A program made the translations under genes and the position numbers. A stretch of 64,000 nucleotides of DNA, taken from NCBI RefSeq assembly GCF_022539255.1, contig NZ_JAKZBV010000001.1, positions 434,001 to 498,000 of the forward strand, written 5' to 3'. Positions 55,295 through 63,648 of the stretch are shown one piece after another. The number at the start of each line of letters is the position of its first letter. Positions within the stretch are counted from its first letter, which is position 1. Under the pieces are notes generated by a model. The model saw only the letters and a program-made list of their open reading frames with translations, ran no database searches and was not told the origin of the DNA. The stretch is from Sinomonas terrae (GTDB lineage Bacteria > Actinomycetota > Actinomycetes > Actinomycetales > Micrococcaceae).

Positions 55295-56614
55295 GTGACC
55301 TCGCCCAGCTCTGCCATGCCCTCTTCCGCGTCCGACTCCTTCCGAGCCTCGCTCTCCCCGGGTCCAATGAACCCCTCCACCGAGCCCATCGCCGTCGTCC
55401 CCGAACGGCTGCCGTGGCGACACACGTTCATCTCGCTTCGGGTCCACAATTACCGGCTCTTCGCCGCCTCGAATTTCATCGCAGTGATTGCCGTCTGGAT
55501 GCAGCGCATCTCGCAGGACTGGATCGTGCTCCAGCTCTCGGGCTCCGTCGCCGCCGTCGGCGTCACGGTGGCGATGCAGTTCACGCCCGTGCTCCTGCTC
55601 GGTCCGTGGGGCGGGCTCATGGCCGATCGGTTCTCGAAGCGGCGCCTCCTCCAGATGTGCCAGGCCACCGCCGGACTCTGTGCCGCGACGCTCGCCTTCC
55701 TCGCGCTCACGCACTCCCTTCAGGTGTGGCACGTCTACGCCATCGCGGTCGTCCTCGGGCTCGTGACCGTGCTCGACCAGCCGTCTCGCCAGGTGTTCGT
55801 CAACGAACTCGTGGGGCCGCAGTACCTGCGGAACGCCATCAGCATGAACTCGACCATCTTCCAGCTCGGCGGCCTCATCGGCCCCGCTGTCGCTGGCGCG
55901 CTGCTCTCCGCCGTCGGGGGCGGGTCTGCATTCGTCTTCAACGCCGTCGCCTGCACGTTGACCGTCGTCATGCTCTCGTTGCTTCGAGTGGACGACCTGC
56001 ACACCGCGCCTCCGACGCCCAAGTCGAAGGGCATGCTGCGGGAGGCCGTGCGCTATGCGTGGGCGAAGCCCACGATCCGCTGGCCCTGGGTGCTCGCGGG
56101 CGCCGTCGCGGTCTTCGCTCTGAGCCTGCCGGTGCTGCTCGCCGGCTACGCCGACCATGTCTTCGGGATCGGGGCGAGCGGCTATGGCCTGCTCAATACC
56201 CTCGTGGCCCTCGGCTCGCTGACCGGCGCCGTGGCCTCGGCGCGCCGCCGGCTTCTGCGGCTCAGGACCGTGGTGTTCGGCGCAGGGCTCTACGGGGCGC
56301 TGCTCGCACTCGCCTCGTTCATGCCGTCGCTCCCCGTGTTCGGCGCCCTCATGGCGGTCTCCGGGTTCTGCGCCCTGACCTTCCTGACCTCGGCGAATCA
56401 GCTCGTCCAGACGAGTGCCAACATGGCAATCCGCGGCCGCGTGATGAGCCTCTACACGATGGTCCTCATGGGCGGGCAGGCACTCGGCGGCCCCATGCTC
56501 GGCGGGCTCGCCCAGCTGTGGGGGACGCGCTGGGCCCTGCTGCTCGGCGGCACGGTTCCGGCTGTCGTCGCCGGTCTTCTGGCCCTGTGGCTGCGGGGGA
56601 AGCACGAAGAATGA
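55295..56614 (+). CDS. MFS exporter, DHA3 (EntS-like)
   Basis: A 439-residue transporter with 12 helices. RVHNYRLFAASNFIAVIAVWMQRISQDW is the opening of the DHA3 group (EntS and macrolide exporters), and motif A appears as GGLMADRFSKRRLL. The DQPSRQVFVNELV segment is also typical. It may export a siderophore or drug. It is divergent from the LysR gene, and its end meets the MHS gene in convergent orientation. Confidence 0.88.
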   Translation: MTSPSSAMPSSASDSFRASLSPGPMNPSTEPIAVVPERLPWRHTFISLRVHNYRLFAASNFIAVIAVWMQRISQDWIVLQLSGSVAAVGVTVAMQFTPVLLLGPWGGLMADRFSKRRLLQMCQATAGLCAATLAFLALTHSLQVWHVYAIAVVLGLVTVLDQPSRQVFVNELVGPQYLRNAISMNSTIFQLGGLIGPAVAGALLSAVGGGSAFVFNAVACTLTVVMLSLLRVDDLHTAPPTPKSKGMLREAVRYAWAKPTIRWPWVLAGAVAVFALSLPVLLAGYADHVFGIGASGYGLLNTLVALGSLTGAVASARRRLLRLRTVVFGAGLYGALLALASFMPSLPVFGALMAVSGFCALTFLTSANQLVQTSANMAIRGRVMSLYTMVLMGGQALGGPMLGGLAQLWGTRWALLLGGTVPAVVAGLLALWLRGKHEE

Positions 56615-56689
56615 GCGCTTGGCAGGCGGCAGCCCGCGCTCCAGCCCGTTTCTGAGCTGGCCGCCGTGCGATTCCCTCCGGACACGCCG

Positions 56690-56727
56690 CGTCCCGCCCG
56701 ATTGGGAAATCACAACCGGGCGGGACG
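56690..56727. terminator. Bidirectional hairpin between convergent transporters
   Basis: CGTCCCGCCCG (56690-56700) and CGGGCGGGACG (56717-56727) pair perfectly over a 16-nt loop. Confidence 0.65.
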
Positions 56728-56744
56728 GAGGGGATGCGAGGTGC

Positions 56745-58133
56745 TCAGGCGGTCTTGGCGGCCGCTCCGGCCTCGTGGCCGACGGAGCGGTCAGCGGTGT
56801 CGAGCGCATCGAGGCTCAGGTGCGAGGTCTCACGGGTGGCCCACGTCGCGATGGCCGAGATCACCGCGAGCCCGAGCGTGAGGCCGCCGATGAGCAGCGG
56901 GACGTTCGCCGATCCGGGAGGCGCCACGAGGGTGAAGATTGTCGGCAGGAACGCGACGATGAGCAGGCCGATGTTCTGCGAGATCGCGAAGCCCGTGACG
57001 CGGGTCCGCGTCGGGAACAGCTCCTGGAAGAAGCTCGCGAACGTCGCATTCCACATCTGGTACAGGACGCCCCACATGAGGATCGCGAGCACGAGCGTGA
57101 GCACCACGTTCCTCTGGCTGATCGCCCAGAGGTACGCGAAGGAGAGCACGCCGGAGCTGAGCGAGCCGAAGATCATGAGGGGCCGGCGGCCGATCCGGTC
57201 GGAGAGCTTGCCGAAGAAGGGGATGAGGATGACGGCGACGATGTTGGCCATGACGGGCATCCACAGGTAGGTCGCGGGGCTCATCTTGATCCCGTACGAG
57301 GGCTGCGTGGCATAGGCGGTGCCGAAGACCGCGGCAGTCGTGCCGATGACGTTCGTGAGGCCCATGAGGATCGCGCGGAAGATGGTCCAGCCGCTCTCGC
57401 GGACCACCTTGACGATGGGGGCCTGCGGCACCACGTGCTCCTTGGCCTCCTGGAGGAACACGGGGGTCTCCGCGACGCGGCGGCGGATGAGGTAGCCGGC
57501 GATGACAACGAGCGCGCTGAGCAGGAACGGCACGCGCCAGCCCCATGAGTGGAAGGCCTGGGCGGGAAGCATCGCGGAGAGCGGGATGAAGGCCGCGGAA
57601 GCCAGGATGCTGCCCGCTTGAGTGCCCTGGAGGCTGAAGCTCGTGAAGAAGCCGCGGCGTCCGGCGGGCGCGTGTTCGGCGATGAGGGCGCTCGCACCGC
57701 TCAGCTCACCCGCGACCGCGAAGCCCTGGATGAGGCGCAACGCCACGAGAAGGATCGGGGCGAGGATGCCGACCTGGCTGTACGTCGGCAGGAGGCCGAC
57801 GGCGAACGTCGAGAAGCCCATGAGGAGCAGCGCGAAGACGAGGACGTTCTTGCGGCCGTGACGATCGCCCCAGTTGCCGAGGACGAAGGCACCGATCGGA
57901 CGCGCCACATAGCCGACGGCGTAGGTCGCGAGAGATGCGACGAGGGCCACCGTGGGGTTGCCGCTCGGGAAGAAGACCGAAGGGAAGACAAGCGCGGCGG
58001 CGGAGGCGTAGATGGAGAAGTCGTAGTATTCCAGGGTGCTGCCTAGGAAGCCGCTCAAGGCCGCCTTCTTGTGCATGTTTCCGGGCTTCTGCTGCTGCTC
58101 TGGGCTTGATTGCCCGCGCACCTCTTCGTGCAT
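56745..58133 (-). CDS. MHS-family proton symporter
   Basis: A 462-residue MFS protein of the metabolite:H+ symport group (ShiA, ProP, KgtP). The N-terminal half has GSTLEYYDFSIYASAAALVFP and RPIGAFVLGNWGDRHGRK, both hallmarks, and ETPVFLQEAK after helix 6. It imports an organic acid or polyol; substrate cannot be told. ATG 58133 is used; ATG at about 58076 (MHKKAAL) is a possible alternative start. A LacI-type palindrome lies 77 nt upstream. Confidence 0.9.
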   Translation of the reverse strand: MHEEVRGQSSPEQQQKPGNMHKKAALSGFLGSTLEYYDFSIYASAAALVFPSVFFPSGNPTVALVASLATYAVGYVARPIGAFVLGNWGDRHGRKNVLVFALLLMGFSTFAVGLLPTYSQVGILAPILLVALRLIQGFAVAGELSGASALIAEHAPAGRRGFFTSFSLQGTQAGSILASAAFIPLSAMLPAQAFHSWGWRVPFLLSALVVIAGYLIRRRVAETPVFLQEAKEHVVPQAPIVKVVRESGWTIFRAILMGLTNVIGTTAAVFGTAYATQPSYGIKMSPATYLWMPVMANIVAVILIPFFGKLSDRIGRRPLMIFGSLSSGVLSFAYLWAISQRNVVLTLVLAILMWGVLYQMWNATFASFFQELFPTRTRVTGFAISQNIGLLIVAFLPTIFTLVAPPGSANVPLLIGGLTLGLAVISAIATWATRETSHLSLDALDTADRSVGHEAGAAAKTA

Positions 58134-58209
58134 GAGACCCTCCTAGGTCATCGTGACTGTAACGCTCGTCCGGTGCCTTGGCCCCTGGTGGAAGCGGTCC
58201 GGATAACGC

Positions 58210-58227
58210 TTGGTAAGCGCTTTCCAA
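58210..58227. promoter_or_regulatory. LacI-type operator TTGGTAAGCGCTTTCCAA
   Basis: Near-perfect palindrome with the central AAGCGCTT and CpG of LacI/GalR-family sites, upstream of the MHS transporter on the minus strand. No LacI gene is in the window. Confidence 0.6.
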
Positions 58228-58343
58228 TGAACCACGCCACATCCGTGCTGTCAATCCCTTCGCATCTCGTGGCGCCGTTCCGGGTGGCCGTCTGGCGGGT
58301 CTTCGAACGGCCTTCCAGAGTCCTCCCGCAACCTTTCACGCAG

Positions 58344-59270
58344 TCAGAGCGGCGACCCGGGATAAGGCCCGTGGGCCAGCTTCGGCGGGAGATCGTTGTG
58401 GCGTCGGAGAGCGAGCCGCAGCCCGACGAGACCCACCGCCGAGATGATGATGATCCCTGCAAAGTAGAAGACCGAGGAGAGCGACGAGACCTCGGCGGAG
58501 GTGCCGGGCCGCAGGAAGCCATACTGGAGCGCCGGCACCGCGTTCCCGGTGACGACGACGGCGATCAGCGCGGCGAGCCCGCCCATTGAGTCCCAGAGGG
58601 CGTGCAGGATCACGACCACGATGAACGCGACAATGACCCGTCCCGTAAGCCTGTACTTCGCGGTCCGGCCAGTCGCGCCGAAGATCACGGCTCCGAGGAG
58701 CGCGGTCCACAGCACATGGCAGACGGGCGTGAGGATGGACCGCATCGCCTCGGTCTGAAGCATGGACGCCAGATCGATCCCCTGGGAAGTGACCGCCGCA
58801 TTGAACGCATACCCCGCCGATTCGAAGGCTGCGAAGCCCGCCCCCACCGCGGCGCCGAGGAGGGCCCCCTGACGCGCCGTCTTGGGCACCACAGAACGGC
58901 CGACGACGAGCAGCACCACTGCCTTCACGGCCTCCTCGATGAGCCCGACCCGGAGGTAGATCCAGGTCGTCACGTGCAGGTCGGCCTCGAGCAGCGACGC
59001 GGCCAGGACCCCGACGACGCCGCCCGCGAAGAAAGCGAGGAACACGTGGATCGGGGCGAGATTCCCCGTAACGCGTTCAACGGCGAACAGGACCACGCTG
59101 AAAGGCACGAGGAAGCTTCCGAGCAGGATGAGCGTCGGGATCAGATTCGTGTTCAGGGTTGACGCCGTGACGAAGATCGTCGCGATCCACAGCGCAAGCC
59201 CGATGAGGAGGGCCTTCCACCACCAGCCGTGGCGATGGGTGCGTCGGGCAGGGTAGTAGTTAGCGTCCAC
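58344..59270 (-). CDS. PrsW-family intramembrane metalloprotease
   Basis: A 308-residue protein with about nine hydrophobic helices. The PrsW motifs are complete: LIEEAVKAVVLL (Glu-Glu), AGFAAFESAGYAFN (Glu), HVLWTALLGA (His) and HALWDSMGG (His). Family members cut anti-sigma factors or other membrane proteins. GTG 59270 is chosen because the longer reading runs into the tRNA; TATTGC lies 6 nt upstream as a weak leaderless -10. No sigma factor gene is nearby. Confidence 0.85.
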   Translation of the reverse strand: MDANYYPARRTHRHGWWWKALLIGLALWIATIFVTASTLNTNLIPTLILLGSFLVPFSVVLFAVERVTGNLAPIHVFLAFFAGGVVGVLAASLLEADLHVTTWIYLRVGLIEEAVKAVVLLVVGRSVVPKTARQGALLGAAVGAGFAAFESAGYAFNAAVTSQGIDLASMLQTEAMRSILTPVCHVLWTALLGAVIFGATGRTAKYRLTGRVIVAFIVVVILHALWDSMGGLAALIAVVVTGNAVPALQYGFLRPGTSAEVSSLSSVFYFAGIIIISAVGLVGLRLALRRHNDLPPKLAHGPYPGSPL

Positions 59271-59369
59271 GAGGCGGCAATACCCGGCCGTCTGCACCCG
59301 AAACGCCCCCTGAACAGGCCTCAGACGACGATGTCCCCGCGGCCAAGGGCTGCGGGGACATCGTGCACA

Positions 59370-59443
59370 TGGAGCGGCCGACGGGAATCGAACCCGCGTA
59401 TCAGGCTTGGGAAGCGTGCGCTCTGCCATTGAGCTACGGCCGC
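59370..59443 (-). tRNA. tRNA-Gly (CCC)
   Basis: 74 nt with encoded CCA. The acceptor stem GCGGCCG/CGGCCGC, D arm, TTC loop and T arm (GCGGG/CCCGT) all pair. The anticodon loop TTCCCAA has CCC. The anticodon stem CACGC/GCCTG has a C-C mismatch at positions 29 and 41. The gene sits between PrsW and AnsP genes. Confidence 0.93.
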
Positions 59444-59503
59444 GTTGCCCCGGAGGGCTCCACCCAGCTTACCGCACCGGGTGGAGTGCTCCGTGCAAGG
59501 AAA

Positions 59504-61012
59504 TCACCTCCCGCGGAGGGGTCGGTTGGCGATGACGGGTGCTGTTCCGGTGTGGCCGTTGCGGGTGGCGGCGATGTGGTGGATGCGGTCGCGGCAGGCG
59601 TGCCAGCCGATGACCATGAGGATGATGGCGATGGCGGTGGCCAGGAGGGTCCAGGGGGAGTCGGCCAGGATCATGGTCAGGACGACGGCGAGGAAGGCCA
59701 GGGTGAGGTAGCCGGTGTAGGGGGCGCCGGGCATGCGGAAGGCGGGGCGTTCGAGCCAGCCCTTGGCGGCCCAGCGTTGGAGCTGGATCTGGCAGATGAC
59801 GATGGTGGCCCAGGTGGCGATGATGCCGACGGAGGCGACGTTCAGGACGATCTCGAAGGCGTCGGCGGGGACGAGGTAGTTCAGGGGGACGCCCAGGAGG
59901 GAGACGGCGGCGGTGATGGCGATGCCGCCGTAGGGCACTCCTGCCTTGTTCATGCGCAGGGCGAATTTGGGGGCGGAGCCGGCGGCGGCCATGGAGCGCA
60001 GGATGCGCCCGGTGGAGTAGAGGCCGGCGTTGAGGGAGGAGAGGGAGGCGGTGAGGACGACGAGGTTCATGATGACGTCGACGCCGTTGACGCCGATGTG
60101 GCCGAAGAAGGTCACGAAGGGGCTCACGCCCTCCTGGTAGTCGGTGTAGGGCAGCAGGAGGGAGAGCAGGACGACGGAGCCGACGTAGAACACGGCGATG
60201 CGGGCGACGACGGAGTTGATGGCCCGGGGCATGATCCTGGCGGGGTTCTGGGTCTCCCCGGCGGCGGTGCCGACGAGTTCGACGGAGGCGTAGGCGAACA
60301 CGACGCCCTGCATGAGCAGGATCATGGGCATGATCCCGGCGGGGAAGATGCCGCCGTGGGCGGCGATCAGGCCGGGTCCGACGGGGCCGCCGGTGGGGGT
60401 GCCGAAGACGACGAAGTAGATGCCCAGGGCCAGGAAGGCCAGCAGGGCGGCGACCTTGATCAGGGCGAACCAGAATTCCATCTCGCCGAAGACCTTCACG
60501 GAGACCAGGTTCAGGGCCAGGACCAGGACCAGGGCGATCAGGGCCCAGGCCCATTGGGGGACGGTGTCGATCCAGGGCACGTACCGGCCGAAGAAGTGCA
60601 TGTAGAGGGCGGCGGCGGTGGTGTCGACGATGGTGGTCATGGCCCAGTTGATCCAGTAGAACCAGCCGGAGACGAAGGCTGCCTTCTCGCCGAAGAACTC
60701 GCGGGCGTAGGAGACGAAGGACCCGGAGGAGGGCCGGTGCAGGACGAGCTCGCCCAGGGCGCGCAGGATCAGGAAGACGAAGAGGCCGCAGATCGCGTAG
60801 GAGAGCACCAGGGAGGGCCCCGCGGCGGCCAGGCGGCCGCCGGCGCCGAGGAACAGGCCGGTGCCGATCGCGCCGCCGATCGCGATCATCTGGATCTGGC
60901 GGGCCTTGAGGCCCTTGTGGTAGCCGGCATCCTCGGCATGGATCACATGGTCCGTCGAATGCGCATGGCCATGATCCTCAACGTGGTCTAACTCGGGCTT
61001 GGGGGACGACAT
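59504..61012 (-). CDS. ansP: Amino acid permease, L-asparagine permease type
   Basis: A 502-residue APC-superfamily transporter with 12 helices. YHKGLKARQIQMIAIGGAIGTG and FLGAGGRLAAAGPSL are nearly those of mycobacterial AnsP asparagine permeases, and ASVELVGTAAGET is the conserved helix-6 motif. The N-terminus is His/Glu-rich (about residues 8-30). It should import L-asparagine or a close relative by proton symport. ATG 61012 has GAAAAGAG upstream. Codons end in G or C almost without exception, which leaves a long empty frame on the opposite strand. The symbol rests on motif likeness. Confidence 0.85.
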   Translation of the reverse strand: MSSPKPELDHVEDHGHAHSTDHVIHAEDAGYHKGLKARQIQMIAIGGAIGTGLFLGAGGRLAAAGPSLVLSYAICGLFVFLILRALGELVLHRPSSGSFVSYAREFFGEKAAFVSGWFYWINWAMTTIVDTTAAALYMHFFGRYVPWIDTVPQWAWALIALVLVLALNLVSVKVFGEMEFWFALIKVAALLAFLALGIYFVVFGTPTGGPVGPGLIAAHGGIFPAGIMPMILLMQGVVFAYASVELVGTAAGETQNPARIMPRAINSVVARIAVFYVGSVVLLSLLLPYTDYQEGVSPFVTFFGHIGVNGVDVIMNLVVLTASLSSLNAGLYSTGRILRSMAAAGSAPKFALRMNKAGVPYGGIAITAAVSLLGVPLNYLVPADAFEIVLNVASVGIIATWATIVICQIQLQRWAAKGWLERPAFRMPGAPYTGYLTLAFLAVVLTMILADSPWTLLATAIAIILMVIGWHACRDRIHHIAATRNGHTGTAPVIANRPLRGR

Positions 61013-61250
61013 AAGGCTCTTTTCGGAAGGGAGAGAGTTTCCGAGGCGACAGTGTGCCACAGGCCACGTGCTTGGTGCCACACGAGCCCTGATTCAGACA
61101 AGAGGGGTCCGCATGTTGGATACATGGCCAAAGTGTGGACGCAAAATTTGGACCAGACTGACTAGGCGACGGCCGCCGAAGAGCTGAGGGTCGGCGTCGT
61201 CCGCTCCTCGCTCAGGGGACGCCGAAACCCGTTCCCGCCCTCCGCTACGG

Positions 61251-61256
61251 TATTTT
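61251..61256 (+). promoter_or_regulatory. -10 element TATTTT of dcd
   Basis: TATTTT is 6 nt before GTG 61263; GGGGAGG between them may also act as a ribosome site. Confidence 0.45.
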
Positions 61257-61262
61257 GGGGAG

Positions 61263-61838
61263 GTGCTCCTCTCCGACCGCGACATCCGAGCCGAGATTGA
61301 CGCCCAGCGGATTGTCCTCACGCCCTACGAATCGGCGATGGTCCAGCCGTCGAGCGTCGACGTGCGGATCGACCGGTTCTTCCGGCTCTTCGACAACCAC
61401 AAGTACGCGCACATCGACCCCGCGCTCGAGCAGCCCGAGCTGACGCGGCTCGTCGAGGTCGGTGCTGATGAGCCGTTCATCCTGCACCCGGGCGAGTTTG
61501 TCCTCGGATCCACGTTCGAGACGGTGAGCCTGCCCGACGACATCGCCGCGCGCCTCGAGGGAAAGTCCTCGCTTGGCCGGCTCGGACTCCTCACGCATTC
61601 CACCGCTGGCTTCATCGACCCCGGATTCTCCGGCCACGTCACGCTTGAGCTCTCGAACGTCGCGACCCTGCCGATCAAGCTGTGGCCCGGCATGAAGATT
61701 GGCCAGCTCTGCTTCTTCCGGCTCACCTCAGCCGCCGAGCACCCGTACGGCTCCGGCGCATACGGCAACCGCTACCAGGGCCAGCGCGGACCCACCGCCT
61801 CGCGCAGCTACCTGAACTTCCACCGCTCCCCGGTCTGA
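61263..61838 (+). CDS. dcd: dCTP deaminase (probably with dUTPase activity)
   Basis: A 191-residue trimeric nucleotide enzyme. GKSSLGRLGLLTHSTAGFIDPGF and HVTLELSN are the dCTP-binding and catalytic Glu motifs. In mycobacteria this family both deaminates dCTP and cleaves dUTP to dUMP; that is likely but not provable here. It starts LLSDRDIRAEIDAQR. The stop lies 5 nt before the convergent GntR gene end. Confidence 0.95.
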   Translation: MLLSDRDIRAEIDAQRIVLTPYESAMVQPSSVDVRIDRFFRLFDNHKYAHIDPALEQPELTRLVEVGADEPFILHPGEFVLGSTFETVSLPDDIAARLEGKSSLGRLGLLTHSTAGFIDPGFSGHVTLELSNVATLPIKLWPGMKIGQLCFFRLTSAAEHPYGSGAYGNRYQGQRGPTASRSYLNFHRSPV

Positions 61839-61843
61839 CCTGC

Positions 61844-62551
61844 TCAGAGCGTCTGGGCGTAGAACCACTCGATGTGGTCCCGCACGAGCCGCGCGGCGCG
61901 GTCGCCGTCGCGGGCCTCGACGGCCTCGAGGATCTCCCAGTGCTGGCGGCGCAGTTCGGCGACGATGTCATTCCACTGACCCCGGGTGCTGACCGCCTGG
62001 TCGACGTATTCGCGGATCGACTCCCGGAGGGAGTCCATCATCGTGCTCACTACGGAGTTGCCCGCGAGGGCGCTGAGTGCGACGTGGAACTGGGCGTCGA
62101 GGGCCGTGAATGCGGGGGAGGGGAGGCTCGGATCGTCCATCGCCTCGAGCAGGCGGCGCGCTTCCTCGGCCTGGCTCGGCTCCCACTCGACATCTGCCGC
62201 GTGAGCCAACGACCACGTCTCCATCATGACTCGCGCCTCGACGATGTCCTTGACTGGGAGGCGTTGGCTCGCAACATGCAGCCGCAGCGCTGAGCCGAGG
62301 GCAGACGACGGGTCGGAGACGACAATCGTGCCAGCGTTGGGACCAGAGCCGGTCGCCGAACGGACGATGCCCATGACCTCGAGCGCGCGGATGGCGTCCC
62401 GGACTGAGGCCCGGGAGATGCCGAACTGTTCGGCGAGGGCCCTCTCGCCCGGCAGCCGGTCTCCCAGCTTGAGCCCCCCGGACCGCAGGCTGTCCTCGAT
62501 GTGGCGGAGGACCGCGTCGTGGGCACGTTCGCTCGCGCGTTCAACAGACAT
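61844..62551 (-). CDS. GntR/FadR-family regulator, probable LutR/LldR
   Basis: A 235-residue regulator. Residues 10-75 are the GntR winged helix (LGDRLPGERALAEQFGISRASVRDAIRAL) and 90-230 an FCD effector domain with the expected metal-site residues (Asp in TALDAQFHV, His near the end in RDHIEW). FadR-type relatives respond to lactate or other organic acids. It is divergent from lutA-lutB, whose upstream region carries TGGTCAGACCA, matching the LldR consensus. ATG 62551 is chosen; the 25-residue longer reading lacks support. Confidence 0.88.
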   Translation of the reverse strand: MSVERASERAHDAVLRHIEDSLRSGGLKLGDRLPGERALAEQFGISRASVRDAIRALEVMGIVRSATGSGPNAGTIVVSDPSSALGSALRLHVASQRLPVKDIVEARVMMETWSLAHAADVEWEPSQAEEARRLLEAMDDPSLPSPAFTALDAQFHVALSALAGNSVVSTMMDSLRESIREYVDQAVSTRGQWNDIVAELRRQHWEILEAVEARDGDRAARLVRDHIEWFYAQTL

Positions 62552-62747
62552 GGGTCCATCTTGCCGCAGGCCGATTGCCGGTGGCGCCGCAGGCCGCACT
62601 TCCGGTGGCGCCGCGGTCTGGCCCACTTCTGCCGGGGACTCCGGCTCCGCAGCGGCGTGTCGCGCGGCGACACGCAGTTGGCGGCCTCAGAAACGGGCTG
62701 GAGCGAGACCCTCTTTGGATTGCGGCGGCCGGAAATGCCTGACAGTA

Positions 62748-62758
62748 TGGTCAGACCA
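62748..62758. promoter_or_regulatory. LldR/LutR-type operator TGGTCAGACCA
   Basis: Exact match to TNGTNNNACNA, in the 245-nt region shared by the GntR gene and lutA, overlapping a TATGGT sequence that could be the lutA -10. Confidence 0.65.
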
Positions 62759-62796
62759 CATGGTCCGGTCCTCCTGCCCGGGCCGGAGAGGACACC

Positions 62797-63648
62797 ATGA
62801 AGATCGCGCTCTTCGCCACGTGCATCGTCGACGCGATGTATCCGCGCGTTGCGCAGGCCACGGTCCAGATTCTGGAGCGGCTCGGGCACGAGGTCGTGTT
62901 CCCGGCCGGGCAGGCGTGCTGTGGGCAGATGCACTTGAATTCGGGCTACTTCCGCGAGGCGCTTCCCGTGGTCGAGAACCATGTACGGGCGTTCGAGGCC
63001 GGGTTCGACTCCGGCGAGTACGACGTCGCTGTCGCGCCTTCCGGTTCGTGTGTCGCGTCTGTGAAGCATCAGCACGCGATGGTCGCGCAGTGGGCGGTGG
63101 AGCGAGGGGGCAGCGGACGTGCCGACCCGACGCTCGCCGCGCGCGCCGACGCCGTTGGGCAACGCACCTACGAACTGAGCCAGCTCCTCACCGACGTCCT
63201 CGGTGTCTCCGACGCGGCCGCCCAACTCGGCTCCTACCTGCCCGGCACGATCACGTACCACCCCTCGTGCCACGGAATGCGGCTCCTGCGCCTGGGCGAC
63301 CGGCCGCTCAGTCTTCTCCGCACGGTGGAGGCGCTCGACGTTGTCGCGCTTCCCGAGGCAGACCAGTGCTGCGGGTTCGGTGGCACCTTCTCCATCAAGA
63401 ACGCCGACGTCTCCTCGGCGATGCTCGCCGACAAGGTCGCAAACGTCTGCGGGACCGGCGCGGGGGCGTGCGCGGGCGGCGACGTCTCATGCCTCATGCA
63501 CATCGGCGGCGGCCTCTCGCGGGAGGGGCGCACGACGGCGGAGGGCACGCCCGTGCGGACCGTCCACCTCGCGGAGGTGCTTGCATCGACGCGCGAGAAT
63601 CCGCTTCGCTTCGATGGTGAGTTCGCCCTGGTGGGAGGTGCGCGATGA
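62797..63648 (+). CDS. lutA: Lactate utilization protein A, Fe-S oxidoreductase
   Basis: A 283-residue protein of the LutA/YkgE type with two CCG domains: GQACCGQMHLNSGY and HPSCHGM in the first half, EADQCCGFGGTFSIKN in the second. With LutB and LutC it oxidises L-lactate to pyruvate in a cytochrome-independent way. GGAGAGGA lies 5-12 nt before ATG 62797. Its stop overlaps lutB (ATGA). Control by the divergent GntR protein is likely. Confidence 0.93.
   Translation: MKIALFATCIVDAMYPRVAQATVQILERLGHEVVFPAGQACCGQMHLNSGYFREALPVVENHVRAFEAGFDSGEYDVAVAPSGSCVASVKHQHAMVAQWAVERGGSGRADPTLAARADAVGQRTYELSQLLTDVLGVSDAAAQLGSYLPGTITYHPSCHGMRLLRLGDRPLSLLRTVEALDVVALPEADQCCGFGGTFSIKNADVSSAMLADKVANVCGTGAGACAGGDVSCLMHIGGGLSREGRTTAEGTPVRTVHLAEVLASTRENPLRFDGEFALVGGAR

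Noticed and set aside
59363..60991. Open frame of 542 codons on the plus strand opposite ansP
   Set aside because: Its product is a Gly/Asp/Glu/Val-rich string without motifs. It exists because ansP codons end almost only in G or C, which removes stops on the other strand.
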